DNA of 64,000 bases from Streptococcus sp. 263_SSPC (lineage in GTDB: Bacteria; Bacillota; Bacilli; Lactobacillales; Aerococcaceae). The stretch lies in contig NZ_JVNU01000032.1 of assembly GCF_001071995.1 (NCBI RefSeq), forward strand, positions 62,001 to 126,000. Direction: 5' to 3'. This document shows, piece after piece, positions 37,241-45,674 of this stretch. Position numbers and translations under genes: made by a program. Each line of letters starts with the position of its first letter. Positions within the stretch are counted from its first letter, which is position 1. The notes beneath the pieces are model-generated. The model did no database searches and had not been told where the DNA came from. It worked only from the letters and a program-made list of their open reading frames with translations.

Positions 37241-39397
37241 ATGAGTTTTTCAAAAATTAATGATTACTTGGAAAAGTATAAAGTGGGGGTAGCCTATTCA
37301 TTTATCCTCGTTTCTATTTTAAGTATGAGTTCACTTTTTTATAAAGTGGCAAATCCAATTTATAAAGGGTTATCAGCTGTAGTTTTTGTATTCATTGTAG
37401 TATCACTATTAGGTGGCTTTAAGAAAATCAAAATGGATGTTAAATTTTTAATATTATTTGGATTTGTTTCGGGAAGTCATTTATTGTCAGCTTTGGTAAA
37501 TCATTCAAGTCACCTTATTGGGAATACTACCGAAATAATTTTTATGGTAACATATGTTCTATTGTTCATAATGCTAAATTTATCTCAGTTGAAAAAAGTT
37601 TTTAACTTAACAGCTGTAACCGTTCAAATAGTATCCTTTTTATCAGCTCTGTTTGCACTAAGTTTATTACTTGCAAAAGTTTTAATACTGTTTAAAGTGG
37701 GGAATCGTTCCTATTCTTATGGAGTAATGAATGGGAGATTATGGGGAATTGTGAATCCAAATGCGAGTGCAATATTTACATATATTAGCATCGTTTTGGC
37801 ACTCTATTTAATCCATCAAGGACATAAATATTCAGTATTATTTAAAATTAATAATATTATTCAAGTACTCTATTTTGCTATGATGCAAAGTCGAGGAGCA
37901 TTATTATCGTTGCTCTTGATGATTGGCTTGTATTTTGCTTTTGTTGCAAGAGGTAAAATTTCTAAGAGAGTATTAACATTTCTTTCAGTGGCAATCTTAG
38001 TATTTGGGACAAATGTTGCAATTAGTTATGTCGGGTCAAAATATATAGCTCGACAAAAAGTAACAGTTTATGATTTAGAAAAATCAAAAAATTATTCTGT
38101 CGATGACGGAAATGAAAATGAAAAAGCTGCAGAGTTACACTTAATTGAAACTACGCCAAGTGGAAGAACTCATATTTGGCAAAATGCATTAAAAATGGCT
38201 AGCCAAAAACCAATTTTTGGTTATGGGGTCCGTAATTTTCCAGATTACTATTCGGAGTACTTTAGTAAATACGAAATCCAAAATTCTTTAATCGGTGGGA
38301 ATTTTCATAATATCTTTATTACCGTATTCGTAAGTTCTGGTATTGTGGGATTAATTGCATTTATGATGCTATTAGGATATGTCGTTCAACGTTTCGTACG
38401 ATACCTATTTATTTCGAAGAAAAATTCAGATAAATTAGTGATGATTCTATTCTTCGGAATGTTGTTAGGGCAATTGTTCGAAAGCCAAATTATGTATTCA
38501 ACAAACTTCATTAACATTATGTTTTGGTTTGTTGCAGGTTATGGATTGATGATTTGTAACCGAGATGAGAAAATTCGCTATAAAGAAGTGACAGATGTTC
38601 GTGAGATTCAACAAATGGAACTAGGCATTATGGAATACATCCATGAAGTTTGCGATAAAATCGGAGTGAAGTACTTCTTAGCATACGGAAGTTTGATTGG
38701 TGCAGTTCGCCATCAAGGATTTATTCCATGGGATGATGACATGGATATTTGTATGTTAAGAGATGACTATGAAAAACTCCAAGATTATTTAATTGCAAAT
38801 CCTTCTGAACGTTATCAAGTGATGTCATATAAGAACAATCGTAATTATGTTTATCCATTTATGAAAGTGATGGACAATCAAACCTATTTAATTGAGGAAG
38901 ATGTACGTATTGATTCAAATATGGGGATTTATGTTGATATCTTCCCAGTGGATGGATATGAAGATGATCAAGCGTTTAAAGATAAAATGACAATGATTAT
39001 TAAAAAGCGTCAATTAAGTTGTTATACATTCAAAGGAATTACGAATAAGAAAAGCTTTATCAATTCCCTTATTCGATATGCTTCTGTAATAGCATTTTAT
39101 TTCACTGATACAAATAAATATGTGAAGCAAATTGACGAATTGGCTAAATCAAGAAAAGTTGAAGATTATGAGCTAGTTGATTATCTGATTTACAAAGATA
39201 TGAATAAGCCAGTTTGGAAACGCGAATGGTTGAAAGATGTGACAGTTGGTAATTTTGAAGGAAGAGATTTTCTAATTCCTGTAAACTTCCATGAACTTCT
39301 AACTTCGGACTACGGTAATTATATGCAATTACCTCCAGTTGAACAGCAAGCTTCTCATCATGATTTTAGGTTGTGGAAAATAGTGGAAGAAAAATAA
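37241..39397 (+). CDS. Wzy/O-antigen-ligase-like polymerase fused to a LicD domain
   Basis: A 718-residue two-part protein. Residues about 1-445 hold 10-12 hydrophobic spans and a large loop with TPSGRTHIWQNALKMASQKPIFGYG, the O-antigen ligase/polymerase (PF04932) signature loop. From about residue 452 the protein becomes soluble and is a full LicD domain: FLAYGSLIGAVRHQGFIPWDD, then DIFPVDGYEDD and a C-terminal YMQLPPVEQQASHHDFRL. The frame is continuous across the joint, with no stop or overlap, so this is a real fusion. In pneumococcus the teichoic acid polymerase TarP and LicD are separate proteins. The next gene follows 14 bases later. Confidence 0.9.
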   Translation: MSFSKINDYLEKYKVGVAYSFILVSILSMSSLFYKVANPIYKGLSAVVFVFIVVSLLGGFKKIKMDVKFLILFGFVSGSHLLSALVNHSSHLIGNTTEIIFMVTYVLLFIMLNLSQLKKVFNLTAVTVQIVSFLSALFALSLLLAKVLILFKVGNRSYSYGVMNGRLWGIVNPNASAIFTYISIVLALYLIHQGHKYSVLFKINNIIQVLYFAMMQSRGALLSLLLMIGLYFAFVARGKISKRVLTFLSVAILVFGTNVAISYVGSKYIARQKVTVYDLEKSKNYSVDDGNENEKAAELHLIETTPSGRTHIWQNALKMASQKPIFGYGVRNFPDYYSEYFSKYEIQNSLIGGNFHNIFITVFVSSGIVGLIAFMMLLGYVVQRFVRYLFISKKNSDKLVMILFFGMLLGQLFESQIMYSTNFINIMFWFVAGYGLMICNRDEKIRYKEVTDVREIQQMELGIMEYIHEVCDKIGVKYFLAYGSLIGAVRHQGFIPWDDDMDICMLRDDYEKLQDYLIANPSERYQVMSYKNNRNYVYPFMKVMDNQTYLIEEDVRIDSNMGIYVDIFPVDGYEDDQAFKDKMTMIIKKRQLSCYTFKGITNKKSFINSLIRYASVIAFYFTDTNKYVKQIDELAKSRKVEDYELVDYLIYKDMNKPVWKREWLKDVTVGNFEGRDFLIPVNFHELLTSDYGNYMQLPPVEQQASHHDFRLWKIVEEK

Positions 39398-39411
39398 CAA
39401 AAGAGGTTTAT

Positions 39412-40896
39412 ATGAAAAATATTAAGCTGAACGCATTCACAAATATGCTTGTGCGAATACTGAATATTGTCTTTCCTTTAATCACAGGGCCGTATATTTC
39501 GCGGGTGTTGAGTAAGGAAGATTTTGGGAACTTTAACGTTGCTAATACAATATTAAATTTATTTATTCCGTTCGCTACACTTGGGATTTACAATTATGGA
39601 ATGCGTGAGATTAGTAAAGTTAAGAATGATCGAGACAAGATTAATAAAGTATTCAGTCAGCTCTTTTATATTTCACTAATCTGTACGATTGCGACTACAA
39701 TCGTTTATTATATTTATGTTAGTTTCACGATTGAAACGCCAGATTTGAGATATTTATACTACATTTTAGGTGTTCAATTATTCTCTCAATTATTTTATAT
39801 TGAGTGGTTAAATGAAGCTTTTGAAAACTATAAGTTTATTTTCTACAAGACATTAGTGATTCGTATCCTAATGCTGGTGGCGGTCTTCATGTTCGTTAAG
39901 AAAGCAGAGGACATCATTCCGTATACGATTGTCATGTCTGTAATTACATTAATAAATTTCCTTGCAAGTTTTGTATGGATCAAACGAGAAGTCAAATTTG
40001 TTAGGGTTCATGTAAAAGATATGATGAAAATGATGAGTCCATTATTTGCAGTATTATTAATTGCAAATGCGAATATGTTGTATACGTATTTGGATCAAAT
40101 TTTCTTATCTAAAATCGGTATTGTAGAAAATGTTACTTACTATGTTACGGGATATAATATTGCAACCCTTTTGGCTAGAGTAGTTAGTGGAGCCGTAAGT
40201 GTGAGTGTTCCAAGGCTTGGCTACTATCTTGGAATAGGAGACCGAAAAGCTTATCAAGACCTGGTAAATAAAGGAAGTCAAGCCTTTTTCTTCTTCCTTG
40301 TTCCTATCTGTGTTGGTTTAGCGACCGTTGGAATACCAGTAACCTTATTATATGGTGGAGAAAAATACTTCTTTGCTGGAATGTGTACAGTGCTTTTTGC
40401 GATACGTACCATTGGATGGGCATTAGAAATTATTTTCGGAACACAAGTGATTCTTGTGAGTGGTTATGAAGAGAGATTAACAGTTCTATACTTTGTCGGC
40501 GGCGGAATTAACTTGTTGTTAAACAGCATTTTATTCTTTATGGGAGTTACTGCACCAGAGTATTACATTATTACAACAATGGCAGCAGAGATTGTTTTAT
40601 TACTGTTAGAATATGTATTTATTCGAAATATGGAATTGGTACATGTAAAACCAATACTGCATATGCTTAAGAGATATATTGTTTTATCATTAGGTTTTGT
40701 CCCAATTGCATTTGTTGTAAATCATTTTGTGCCGTATGGGCAAGTCGTGGATAAACAATTATTACTAAATATTGGATTGACGGTCATCAGTTCAGTGATT
40801 TATTATCTAATTGCATTAGCGATTGCAAAAGATGATTTATTTAAATCAATTTTAAAAGGTGTATTATCAAAATTAAAAATAGGAGCTAAATCATGA
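39412..40896 (+). CDS. Teichoic acid repeat flippase (TacF/Wzx-like)
   Basis: A 494-residue MOP-superfamily flippase with about 12-14 spans, opening with AFTNMLVRILNIVFPLITGPYISRVLS as in Wzx and TacF proteins. An AGAGG site precedes the ATG at 39412; an upstream in-frame ATG at 39373 lies inside the previous gene. TacF moves choline-bearing teichoic acid precursors across the membrane in pneumococcus, and this gene sits between two LicD genes, as tacF does next to licD1/licD2. The assignment to TacF is by context. Confidence 0.88.
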   Translation: MKNIKLNAFTNMLVRILNIVFPLITGPYISRVLSKEDFGNFNVANTILNLFIPFATLGIYNYGMREISKVKNDRDKINKVFSQLFYISLICTIATTIVYYIYVSFTIETPDLRYLYYILGVQLFSQLFYIEWLNEAFENYKFIFYKTLVIRILMLVAVFMFVKKAEDIIPYTIVMSVITLINFLASFVWIKREVKFVRVHVKDMMKMMSPLFAVLLIANANMLYTYLDQIFLSKIGIVENVTYYVTGYNIATLLARVVSGAVSVSVPRLGYYLGIGDRKAYQDLVNKGSQAFFFFLVPICVGLATVGIPVTLLYGGEKYFFAGMCTVLFAIRTIGWALEIIFGTQVILVSGYEERLTVLYFVGGGINLLLNSILFFMGVTAPEYYIITTMAAEIVLLLLEYVFIRNMELVHVKPILHMLKRYIVLSLGFVPIAFVVNHFVPYGQVVDKQLLLNIGLTVISSVIYYLIALAIAKDDLFKSILKGVLSKLKIGAKS

Positions 40897-41711
40897 CAAA
40901 AGAAAGAGTAATGAGTTTAGATGAAATTAAAGAGGTAGAACTCAATATCCTAAAATATTTACATGAACTTTGCGAAAAACATGATATTAAATATTTTATA
41001 GATTTTGGTTCACTATTAGGAGCTGTTCGTCATGGTGGATTTATTCCATGGGACGATGATACAGATATTTCATTAGCACGTGATGAATTTGAACGTTTAT
41101 ATGAAGTCCTTGTAAAAGAGCAACATCCTTATTATCGTTTGATTTCATTTAGAGAAACGACAGGATATCCATTTAGCTATATGAGAGTTTATGATATTCG
41201 TACTCGTCGTGACGCTGAATTAATCGATAAAAGTGTAGTGTTAGGAACTTGTGTGGACATTTTCCCATATGATGGAGTTGTGACAGAAGAAGCTGATCGT
41301 AAAAAAATGAAACAGTACAAAAATTTCTTACGACTCTCATCTTTAAATTTTAAGGGAATTGAAATTACGAATGGTGGATTAAAAAATATTCCACGATATA
41401 TTGCTTCTTCTATCTTTAGATTCACATCACCACAAATGTGGAATTTGAAATTAGAAGCTGTAGCTAAAAAATATAATAAAGAAAATTCTACAGACTTTAC
41501 TTGTTCAATATTTGATCCTTATTATCCAAAAGGAATCAAAAAAGAATGGTTGTATGATACGATTGATATGGATTATGAAGATACGGTTCTAAAAGTTCCA
41601 AGAATGTATCATGAAATTCTTGTATACGAATTTGGGGAAGATTATATGACACCTCCTCCAGTAGAACAGCAAGTACCTGGAGAAGCTAAAAACTATTGGA
41701 TAAGTGAATAA
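40893..41711 (+). CDS. licD: LicD family phosphocholine transferase, third LicD domain
   Basis: A 272-residue LicD protein with FGSLLGAVRHGGFIPWDDDTDISL, VDIFPYDG and the C-terminal DYMTPPPVEQQV. It starts in a 4-base ATGA overlap with the flippase stop. It resembles the LicD half of the polymerase fusion (shared IKYF/VKYF, DIFP and PPVEQQ motifs) more than the shorter first LicD. Separate LicD enzymes in pneumococcus modify different residues of the repeat unit, so the three domains here may have different acceptors. Confidence 0.9.
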   Translation: MTKERVMSLDEIKEVELNILKYLHELCEKHDIKYFIDFGSLLGAVRHGGFIPWDDDTDISLARDEFERLYEVLVKEQHPYYRLISFRETTGYPFSYMRVYDIRTRRDAELIDKSVVLGTCVDIFPYDGVVTEEADRKKMKQYKNFLRLSSLNFKGIEITNGGLKNIPRYIASSIFRFTSPQMWNLKLEAVAKKYNKENSTDFTCSIFDPYYPKGIKKEWLYDTIDMDYEDTVLKVPRMYHEILVYEFGEDYMTPPPVEQQVPGEAKNYWISE

Positions 41712-41755
41712 CAAACAGAAAACCAATCCGAGTTTATCGGAAATATAATAACTCT

Positions 41756-41796
41756 TGAAAGATGCTCCTATTTTATGTTGGATCATCTTTTTTTAA
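41756..41796 (+). terminator. Terminator at the end of the LicD operon
   Basis: AAGATGCTCC pairs imperfectly with GGATCATCTT and is followed by a TTTTT tract. Confidence 0.6.
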
Positions 41797-41826
41797 AGAA
41801 AAATTTAATATTTTTTCTTTGCTATC

Positions 41827-41863
41827 TGTTCACATTTATGAAAAATAGTGTATAATTTGAACA
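41827..41863 (+). promoter_or_regulatory. Promoter with flanking inverted repeat before choline cassette 1
   Basis: TTCACA (-35, 41829-41834), 16 bases, TATAAT (-10, 41851-41856). The core promoter is bracketed by TGTTCA at 41827-41832 and TGAACA at 41858-41863. The same arrangement recurs before cassette 2, so the inverted repeat is a strong operator candidate, possibly for the HTH domain of the gene it drives. Confidence 0.7.
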
Positions 41864-41876
41864 GAGGAGGAGTTAT

Positions 41877-43652
41877 ATGTTAAGTAAGCATCAATTTCAA
41901 TTGTTATTGAATTTAAAAAACAAAACGGAAAAGACGAACCAAAGAGCAATTGCTGAAGAACTCGGATTTTCACTTGGAACTGTCAATAAACTAATTCAAG
42001 AAGCTGAACAGCAAAAATGGATTACTTCTGAATATGAATTGACTGAGCAGGGGCTTCAGGCGTTAGAACCTTATCATGTAGAAAATGCGATCATTATGGC
42101 GGCAGGAATGAGTACAAGGTTTGCACCATTATCGTATGAAGCACCAAAGGGACTTTTAGTTGTAAAGGGAGAACGTCTCATTGAAAGAGAAATTAAACAA
42201 CTAAGTGAAGCAGGTATTAAAAAGATTACCGTCGTTGTTGGGTATATGAAAGAAAAAATGTTTTATTTAGCTGACAAGTTCGGAGTAGAGATTGTTGTAA
42301 ACGAAGATTATTATCGTTTCAATAATTGCTCTTCCTTAATGGTTGTTAGGGAGCAACTAGGAAATACGTATATTTGTTCATCGGATAATTATTTTGTAGA
42401 AAATCCATTCGAAGAGTATGTTTATCGTGGATACTATTCAACCGTGTTTGCCCAAGGGGAAACAGACGAATATTGTGTTGTTGAGTCACCAGACGGCACG
42501 ATCCGCGAAGTCACAATTGGCGGAGAGAATAAATGGTATATGCTTGGTCATGTATATTTTGACCGTGCATTTAGTGAACAGTTTGCACCGATTTTAGAAA
42601 AAGAATTTAAACATGAAGCTTATAAATTACAGTTGTGGGAAGACTATTATGCGCGTCATGTGGATACGTTGGTATTAGAAGCTAGACATTACTCTGATGA
42701 AATCATTAAAGAGTTCGATTCATTAGATGAATTGCGTGCCTTTGATGAACACTATTTAATGCATACGAATTCGACAATCTTATTAAATATTTGCAACACT
42801 TTAAATGTGACTCCAGCAGAAATTATTAATATTAAGCCAATCAAGGATGGATTAACGAATACTTCTTTCTGTTTCGATTGTAAAGGAGAAACGTATGTAT
42901 ATCGTCATCCAGGTAAAGGTACTCAAGAGTATATTAACCGACTCAGTGAAGCCGCATCGATGAGAATTGCAGCTGAACTAGAGATTGACAAAACTTTCGT
43001 GGTGATGAACGAAGAAGAAGGATGGAAAATCTCTAAATTCATCAAGAATGCTCGCTTGTTAGATTATGATGATAAAGAGGATATCGAAAAAGCCGTTCAA
43101 TTAATGACGAAATTACATCGCTCTGGAAAATCGACACCATATGCGATTGAATTTGAAAAAGGATTAGTAGATTTCAAAGAAAAATTAATCAAGAGAAATC
43201 GTTTTGAATTCGACGATAAAGAAGAATTAGAAGCGATGGTCGGCAAAATAGTCGGCTATCTTGAACAAGATCAGGTAAAACATACCATTTGTCATGGTGA
43301 CTGTTATAGTCCTAACTTCTTAGTAGATGAAGAAGGGAATATGAGTCTGATTGACTGGGAATATTCTGGTATGGGAGATCCAACCAGTGACATCGGAACT
43401 TTTGTGGCTTGCTCGGACTATACATTAGAACAAGCAAAAGAATTTATTCGAATCTATTTAGAGCATAATCCTGGTGTTGCTAGCGAACGTCATTTCTTAG
43501 GAATTATTGGGCTTGTATCTTATTATTGGTTCTTATGGGCCTTATTCCAAGAAAGCAATGGGAAACCAGTAGGAGAGTTCTTGTACAAGTGGTATCGTTA
43601 CACAAAACAATATTGTACGGAAGCCCTTCGACTTTATGAGGAGGAAAAATAA
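41877..43652 (+). CDS. HTH-LicC-LicA fusion: choline kinase/phosphocholine cytidylyltransferase, copy 1
   Basis: A 591-residue three-part protein. Residues 1-65 form a winged helix (RAIAEELGFSLGTVNKLIQEA). Residues about 71-300 are a LicC-like nucleotidyltransferase (IIMAAGMSTRFAPLSYEAPKG, later YICSSDNYF). Residues about 305-590 are a LicA/APH-type kinase (KDGLTNTSF, Brenner motif ICHGDCYSPNFLVD and LIDWEYSGMGDP). Together the two enzyme parts would make CDP-choline from choline, ATP and CTP. In pneumococcus LicA and LicC are separate and have no DNA-binding domain. GAGGAGG precedes the ATG. The small membrane protein gene begins directly after its stop. Confidence 0.9.
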   Translation: MLSKHQFQLLLNLKNKTEKTNQRAIAEELGFSLGTVNKLIQEAEQQKWITSEYELTEQGLQALEPYHVENAIIMAAGMSTRFAPLSYEAPKGLLVVKGERLIEREIKQLSEAGIKKITVVVGYMKEKMFYLADKFGVEIVVNEDYYRFNNCSSLMVVREQLGNTYICSSDNYFVENPFEEYVYRGYYSTVFAQGETDEYCVVESPDGTIREVTIGGENKWYMLGHVYFDRAFSEQFAPILEKEFKHEAYKLQLWEDYYARHVDTLVLEARHYSDEIIKEFDSLDELRAFDEHYLMHTNSTILLNICNTLNVTPAEIINIKPIKDGLTNTSFCFDCKGETYVYRHPGKGTQEYINRLSEAASMRIAAELEIDKTFVVMNEEEGWKISKFIKNARLLDYDDKEDIEKAVQLMTKLHRSGKSTPYAIEFEKGLVDFKEKLIKRNRFEFDDKEELEAMVGKIVGYLEQDQVKHTICHGDCYSPNFLVDEEGNMSLIDWEYSGMGDPTSDIGTFVACSDYTLEQAKEFIRIYLEHNPGVASERHFLGIIGLVSYYWFLWALFQESNGKPVGEFLYKWYRYTKQYCTEALRLYEEEK

Positions 43653-43838
43653 GTGAAAGAAGAAATTTCAATTGAGCAATTAATTGCGGATGAAACAGAA
43701 AATCGATTAAACATGATGGAAAAAGAAGATTATCCTTTTCCTGAAAGATTTTCAAAAGCAGACTACACATGGGTAGTCATTGGCGTTGGAGTGAATTTAC
43801 TCCTCGTAATCTTAGCGATGAGTGGGGTGATTCAATAA
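43653..43838 (+). CDS. 61-residue single-span membrane protein of the choline cassette, copy 1
   Basis: A 61-residue protein with a charged N-terminal half (ISIEQLIADETENRLNMMEKED) and one C-terminal span (YTWVVIGVGVNLLLVILAMSG). It starts with GTG after GAGGAGG, adjacent to the fusion gene stop, and its stop TAA shares an A with the ATG of the permease. A paralogue of identical length sits in the same place in cassette 2, which shows it is a real gene. No family recognised. Small one-span partners are known for some solute permeases, so an accessory permease subunit is a fair guess. Confidence 0.85.
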   Translation: MKEEISIEQLIADETENRLNMMEKEDYPFPERFSKADYTWVVIGVGVNLLLVILAMSGVIQ

Positions 43839-45265
43839 TGGCGTCTATGAATGATTATATTCAACAAGAAACAATTACTGGTGTTGTTCCAATGACGAAT
43901 GGCGACCGTCAGTATTCGTTCTGGGATTTATTCCTATCAACAAGTGGATTTGCGATTGCAACATGGTGTTATACTCAAGGGGCATATGTGGCACAATATT
44001 TATCGTTTAATCAAATGCTCATTAATATTTTTAGCTTTAATATCATTTGGGTATTTATTGAATGTTTACCAATTATTTTTGCGGTTCGTTACGGAATCGA
44101 TTTATGGATTTGGTTACGTGCGGTTCTTGGTCAAAAGGGTGTCGCTTTACTATCAACGGTCATCAGTTTAGCAAACTTTGGATGGTATGCTGTAGCGGCG
44201 AACTTGTTCGCAAGCTCCATGATTCACTTAGCTGGCAACTTTGGCCTCGTCCTCGATAAAGGTATCTGGGGACCAATCCTTGGAACTCTTTGCGTTTTAT
44301 TAGGTACGTTAATTGCAGTAGGGGGACCGGAAGTCATTAAATGGACGAACCGTTTCCTAGTTATTGCGTTACTTGCGGTAGGGGTCATCATTGTTGGAAT
44401 TTGTTTTGCAGCAGTGCCTTTAAGCGATATTATGAATGTTCAACCAGCTGTTGAAGGAGACTTAACTCCAATTGAACGCTTTATGATGTCAGCAGAAGGA
44501 AATGTAGCCTTCGCATTCTCATGGTCAACACAAGCATTAGTTCTTCCACGTTTAGCGAAAACAGAACGTAGTGGCTACTGGGCAACAACACTTTCTTATG
44601 GAGTTGTCGCACCATTCTTCGTAGCAACAGGTGGGGTTATGGCGCTTGCGATGTTCGTAAAAACAGGGGCATATGAAAGTGACCCAACAACAATGTTAGC
44701 AACGTTAAGTACACCAGCATTTGCTCTATTGAGTTTATTACTTGTAGCCTTTGCAAACATCGGTACACAAGGAACTGGTTCATATGTAAACTGTATGATT
44801 GTAAAAAGTGGGATGCCAAAACTCAGCTACAAGCTGATGGTATGGATTGCTTTCTTCTACGTTAGTGCACTAACGATTTGGGGTGGCGTTGAGGAATATT
44901 TCGGTTCATTTATTTCGCTAGCAGCTTATATCCAAGGTCCGATTATTGGAATGATTGTCGTGGACTTCTTCCTACTCAGAAAACAAAAGTTGGCGCTTCG
45001 TTCCGCTTATTTCTTAAAGGGACATGATGCATACCAATATACTAAAGGCTTTAATATTGTGGGGATGAGTTGTGTGTTCATCTCATTGATTGTGGCAGTA
45101 TTGTTTGTTTATAATCCTGTAACGCAACAAATTCAAAGCCCATTGTTCCTTATTACAACAGGTAGTGGATTTACAGCCTTACTAGGTGGGGGATTATACT
45201 GGCTTGCTAGTCTTACTCCATTAAAAGCCTATATGGTTCGAGATCGAGAAGAAATTACAATTTAA
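43838..45265 (+). CDS. NCS1-like (cytosine/purine permease family) transporter, candidate choline permease, copy 1
   Basis: A 475-residue protein with about 12 spans and the opening TNGDRQYSFWDLFLSTSGFAIATW typical of NCS1/PF02133 permeases. NCS1 proteins usually carry nucleobases, allantoin, hydantoins or vitamins. Here it is locked into a cassette with CDP-choline synthesis, at the place where LicB (a DMT-type choline permease) occurs in pneumococcus and Haemophilus; no LicB is seen in the window. A choline or related amino-alcohol substrate is inferred. The ATG at 43838 overlaps the small gene's stop codon by one base. Confidence 0.85.
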   Translation: MASMNDYIQQETITGVVPMTNGDRQYSFWDLFLSTSGFAIATWCYTQGAYVAQYLSFNQMLINIFSFNIIWVFIECLPIIFAVRYGIDLWIWLRAVLGQKGVALLSTVISLANFGWYAVAANLFASSMIHLAGNFGLVLDKGIWGPILGTLCVLLGTLIAVGGPEVIKWTNRFLVIALLAVGVIIVGICFAAVPLSDIMNVQPAVEGDLTPIERFMMSAEGNVAFAFSWSTQALVLPRLAKTERSGYWATTLSYGVVAPFFVATGGVMALAMFVKTGAYESDPTTMLATLSTPAFALLSLLLVAFANIGTQGTGSYVNCMIVKSGMPKLSYKLMVWIAFFYVSALTIWGGVEEYFGSFISLAAYIQGPIIGMIVVDFFLLRKQKLALRSAYFLKGHDAYQYTKGFNIVGMSCVFISLIVAVLFVYNPVTQQIQSPLFLITTGSGFTALLGGGLYWLASLTPLKAYMVRDREEITI

Positions 45266-45313
45266 AAGGCAAATCTCGTCAGGAATTTGTACTATCCTAA
45301 AAAGAGTAGATAA

Positions 45314-45354
45314 TAAAAGGGGTTAGTTCTGTAATATACCGAACTAACCCTTTT
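45314..45354 (+). terminator. Terminator between the two choline cassettes
   Basis: AAAAGGGGTTAGTTC pairs perfectly with GAACTAACCCCTTTT-like sequence and is followed by AATTTTA. The remaining part of this 409-base gap (45355-45619) is AT-rich and shows no gene or other recognised element. Confidence 0.75.
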
Positions 45355-45619
45355 AATTTTACTTTAACTCATTAATTAATTTAATCACGTAACTAAGATT
45401 CTTCGAATGCATACCGACCTTCTTCAAAAGTTGTGAACAGTATAATCCTCATAAGGTGATTTCATAAAAAAAGCAGCTCAATTGTAATATTTTTTGTTTA
45501 ACTTTAGTATACGTTTTAATTAGGATTAGGAATTTTTAACATAATGATTGTTGGCTTTTTATATACATAAAATAGGATTCACGATAAATTTTCATTAACT
45601 AAAAAAATATAGAGAATTT

Positions 45620-45657
45620 TGTTCACTTTTTCGTAAAAAGATGTATAATATTGAACA
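45620..45657 (+). promoter_or_regulatory. Promoter with flanking inverted repeat before choline cassette 2
   Basis: TTCACT (45622-45627), 16 bases, TATAAT (45644-45649), bracketed by TGTTCA at 45620-45625 and TGAACA at 45652-45657. Same spacing and arrangement as the promoter of cassette 1, while the surrounding DNA is unrelated. Confidence 0.7.
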
Positions 45658-45674
45658 TAGGGAGGCGAATTAGA

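Noticed and set aside
37241-39397. A sequencing error joining a polymerase gene and a licD gene
   Set aside because: The frame is continuous with no internal ribosome site at the joint, and both parts are complete. Other isolates would settle it.
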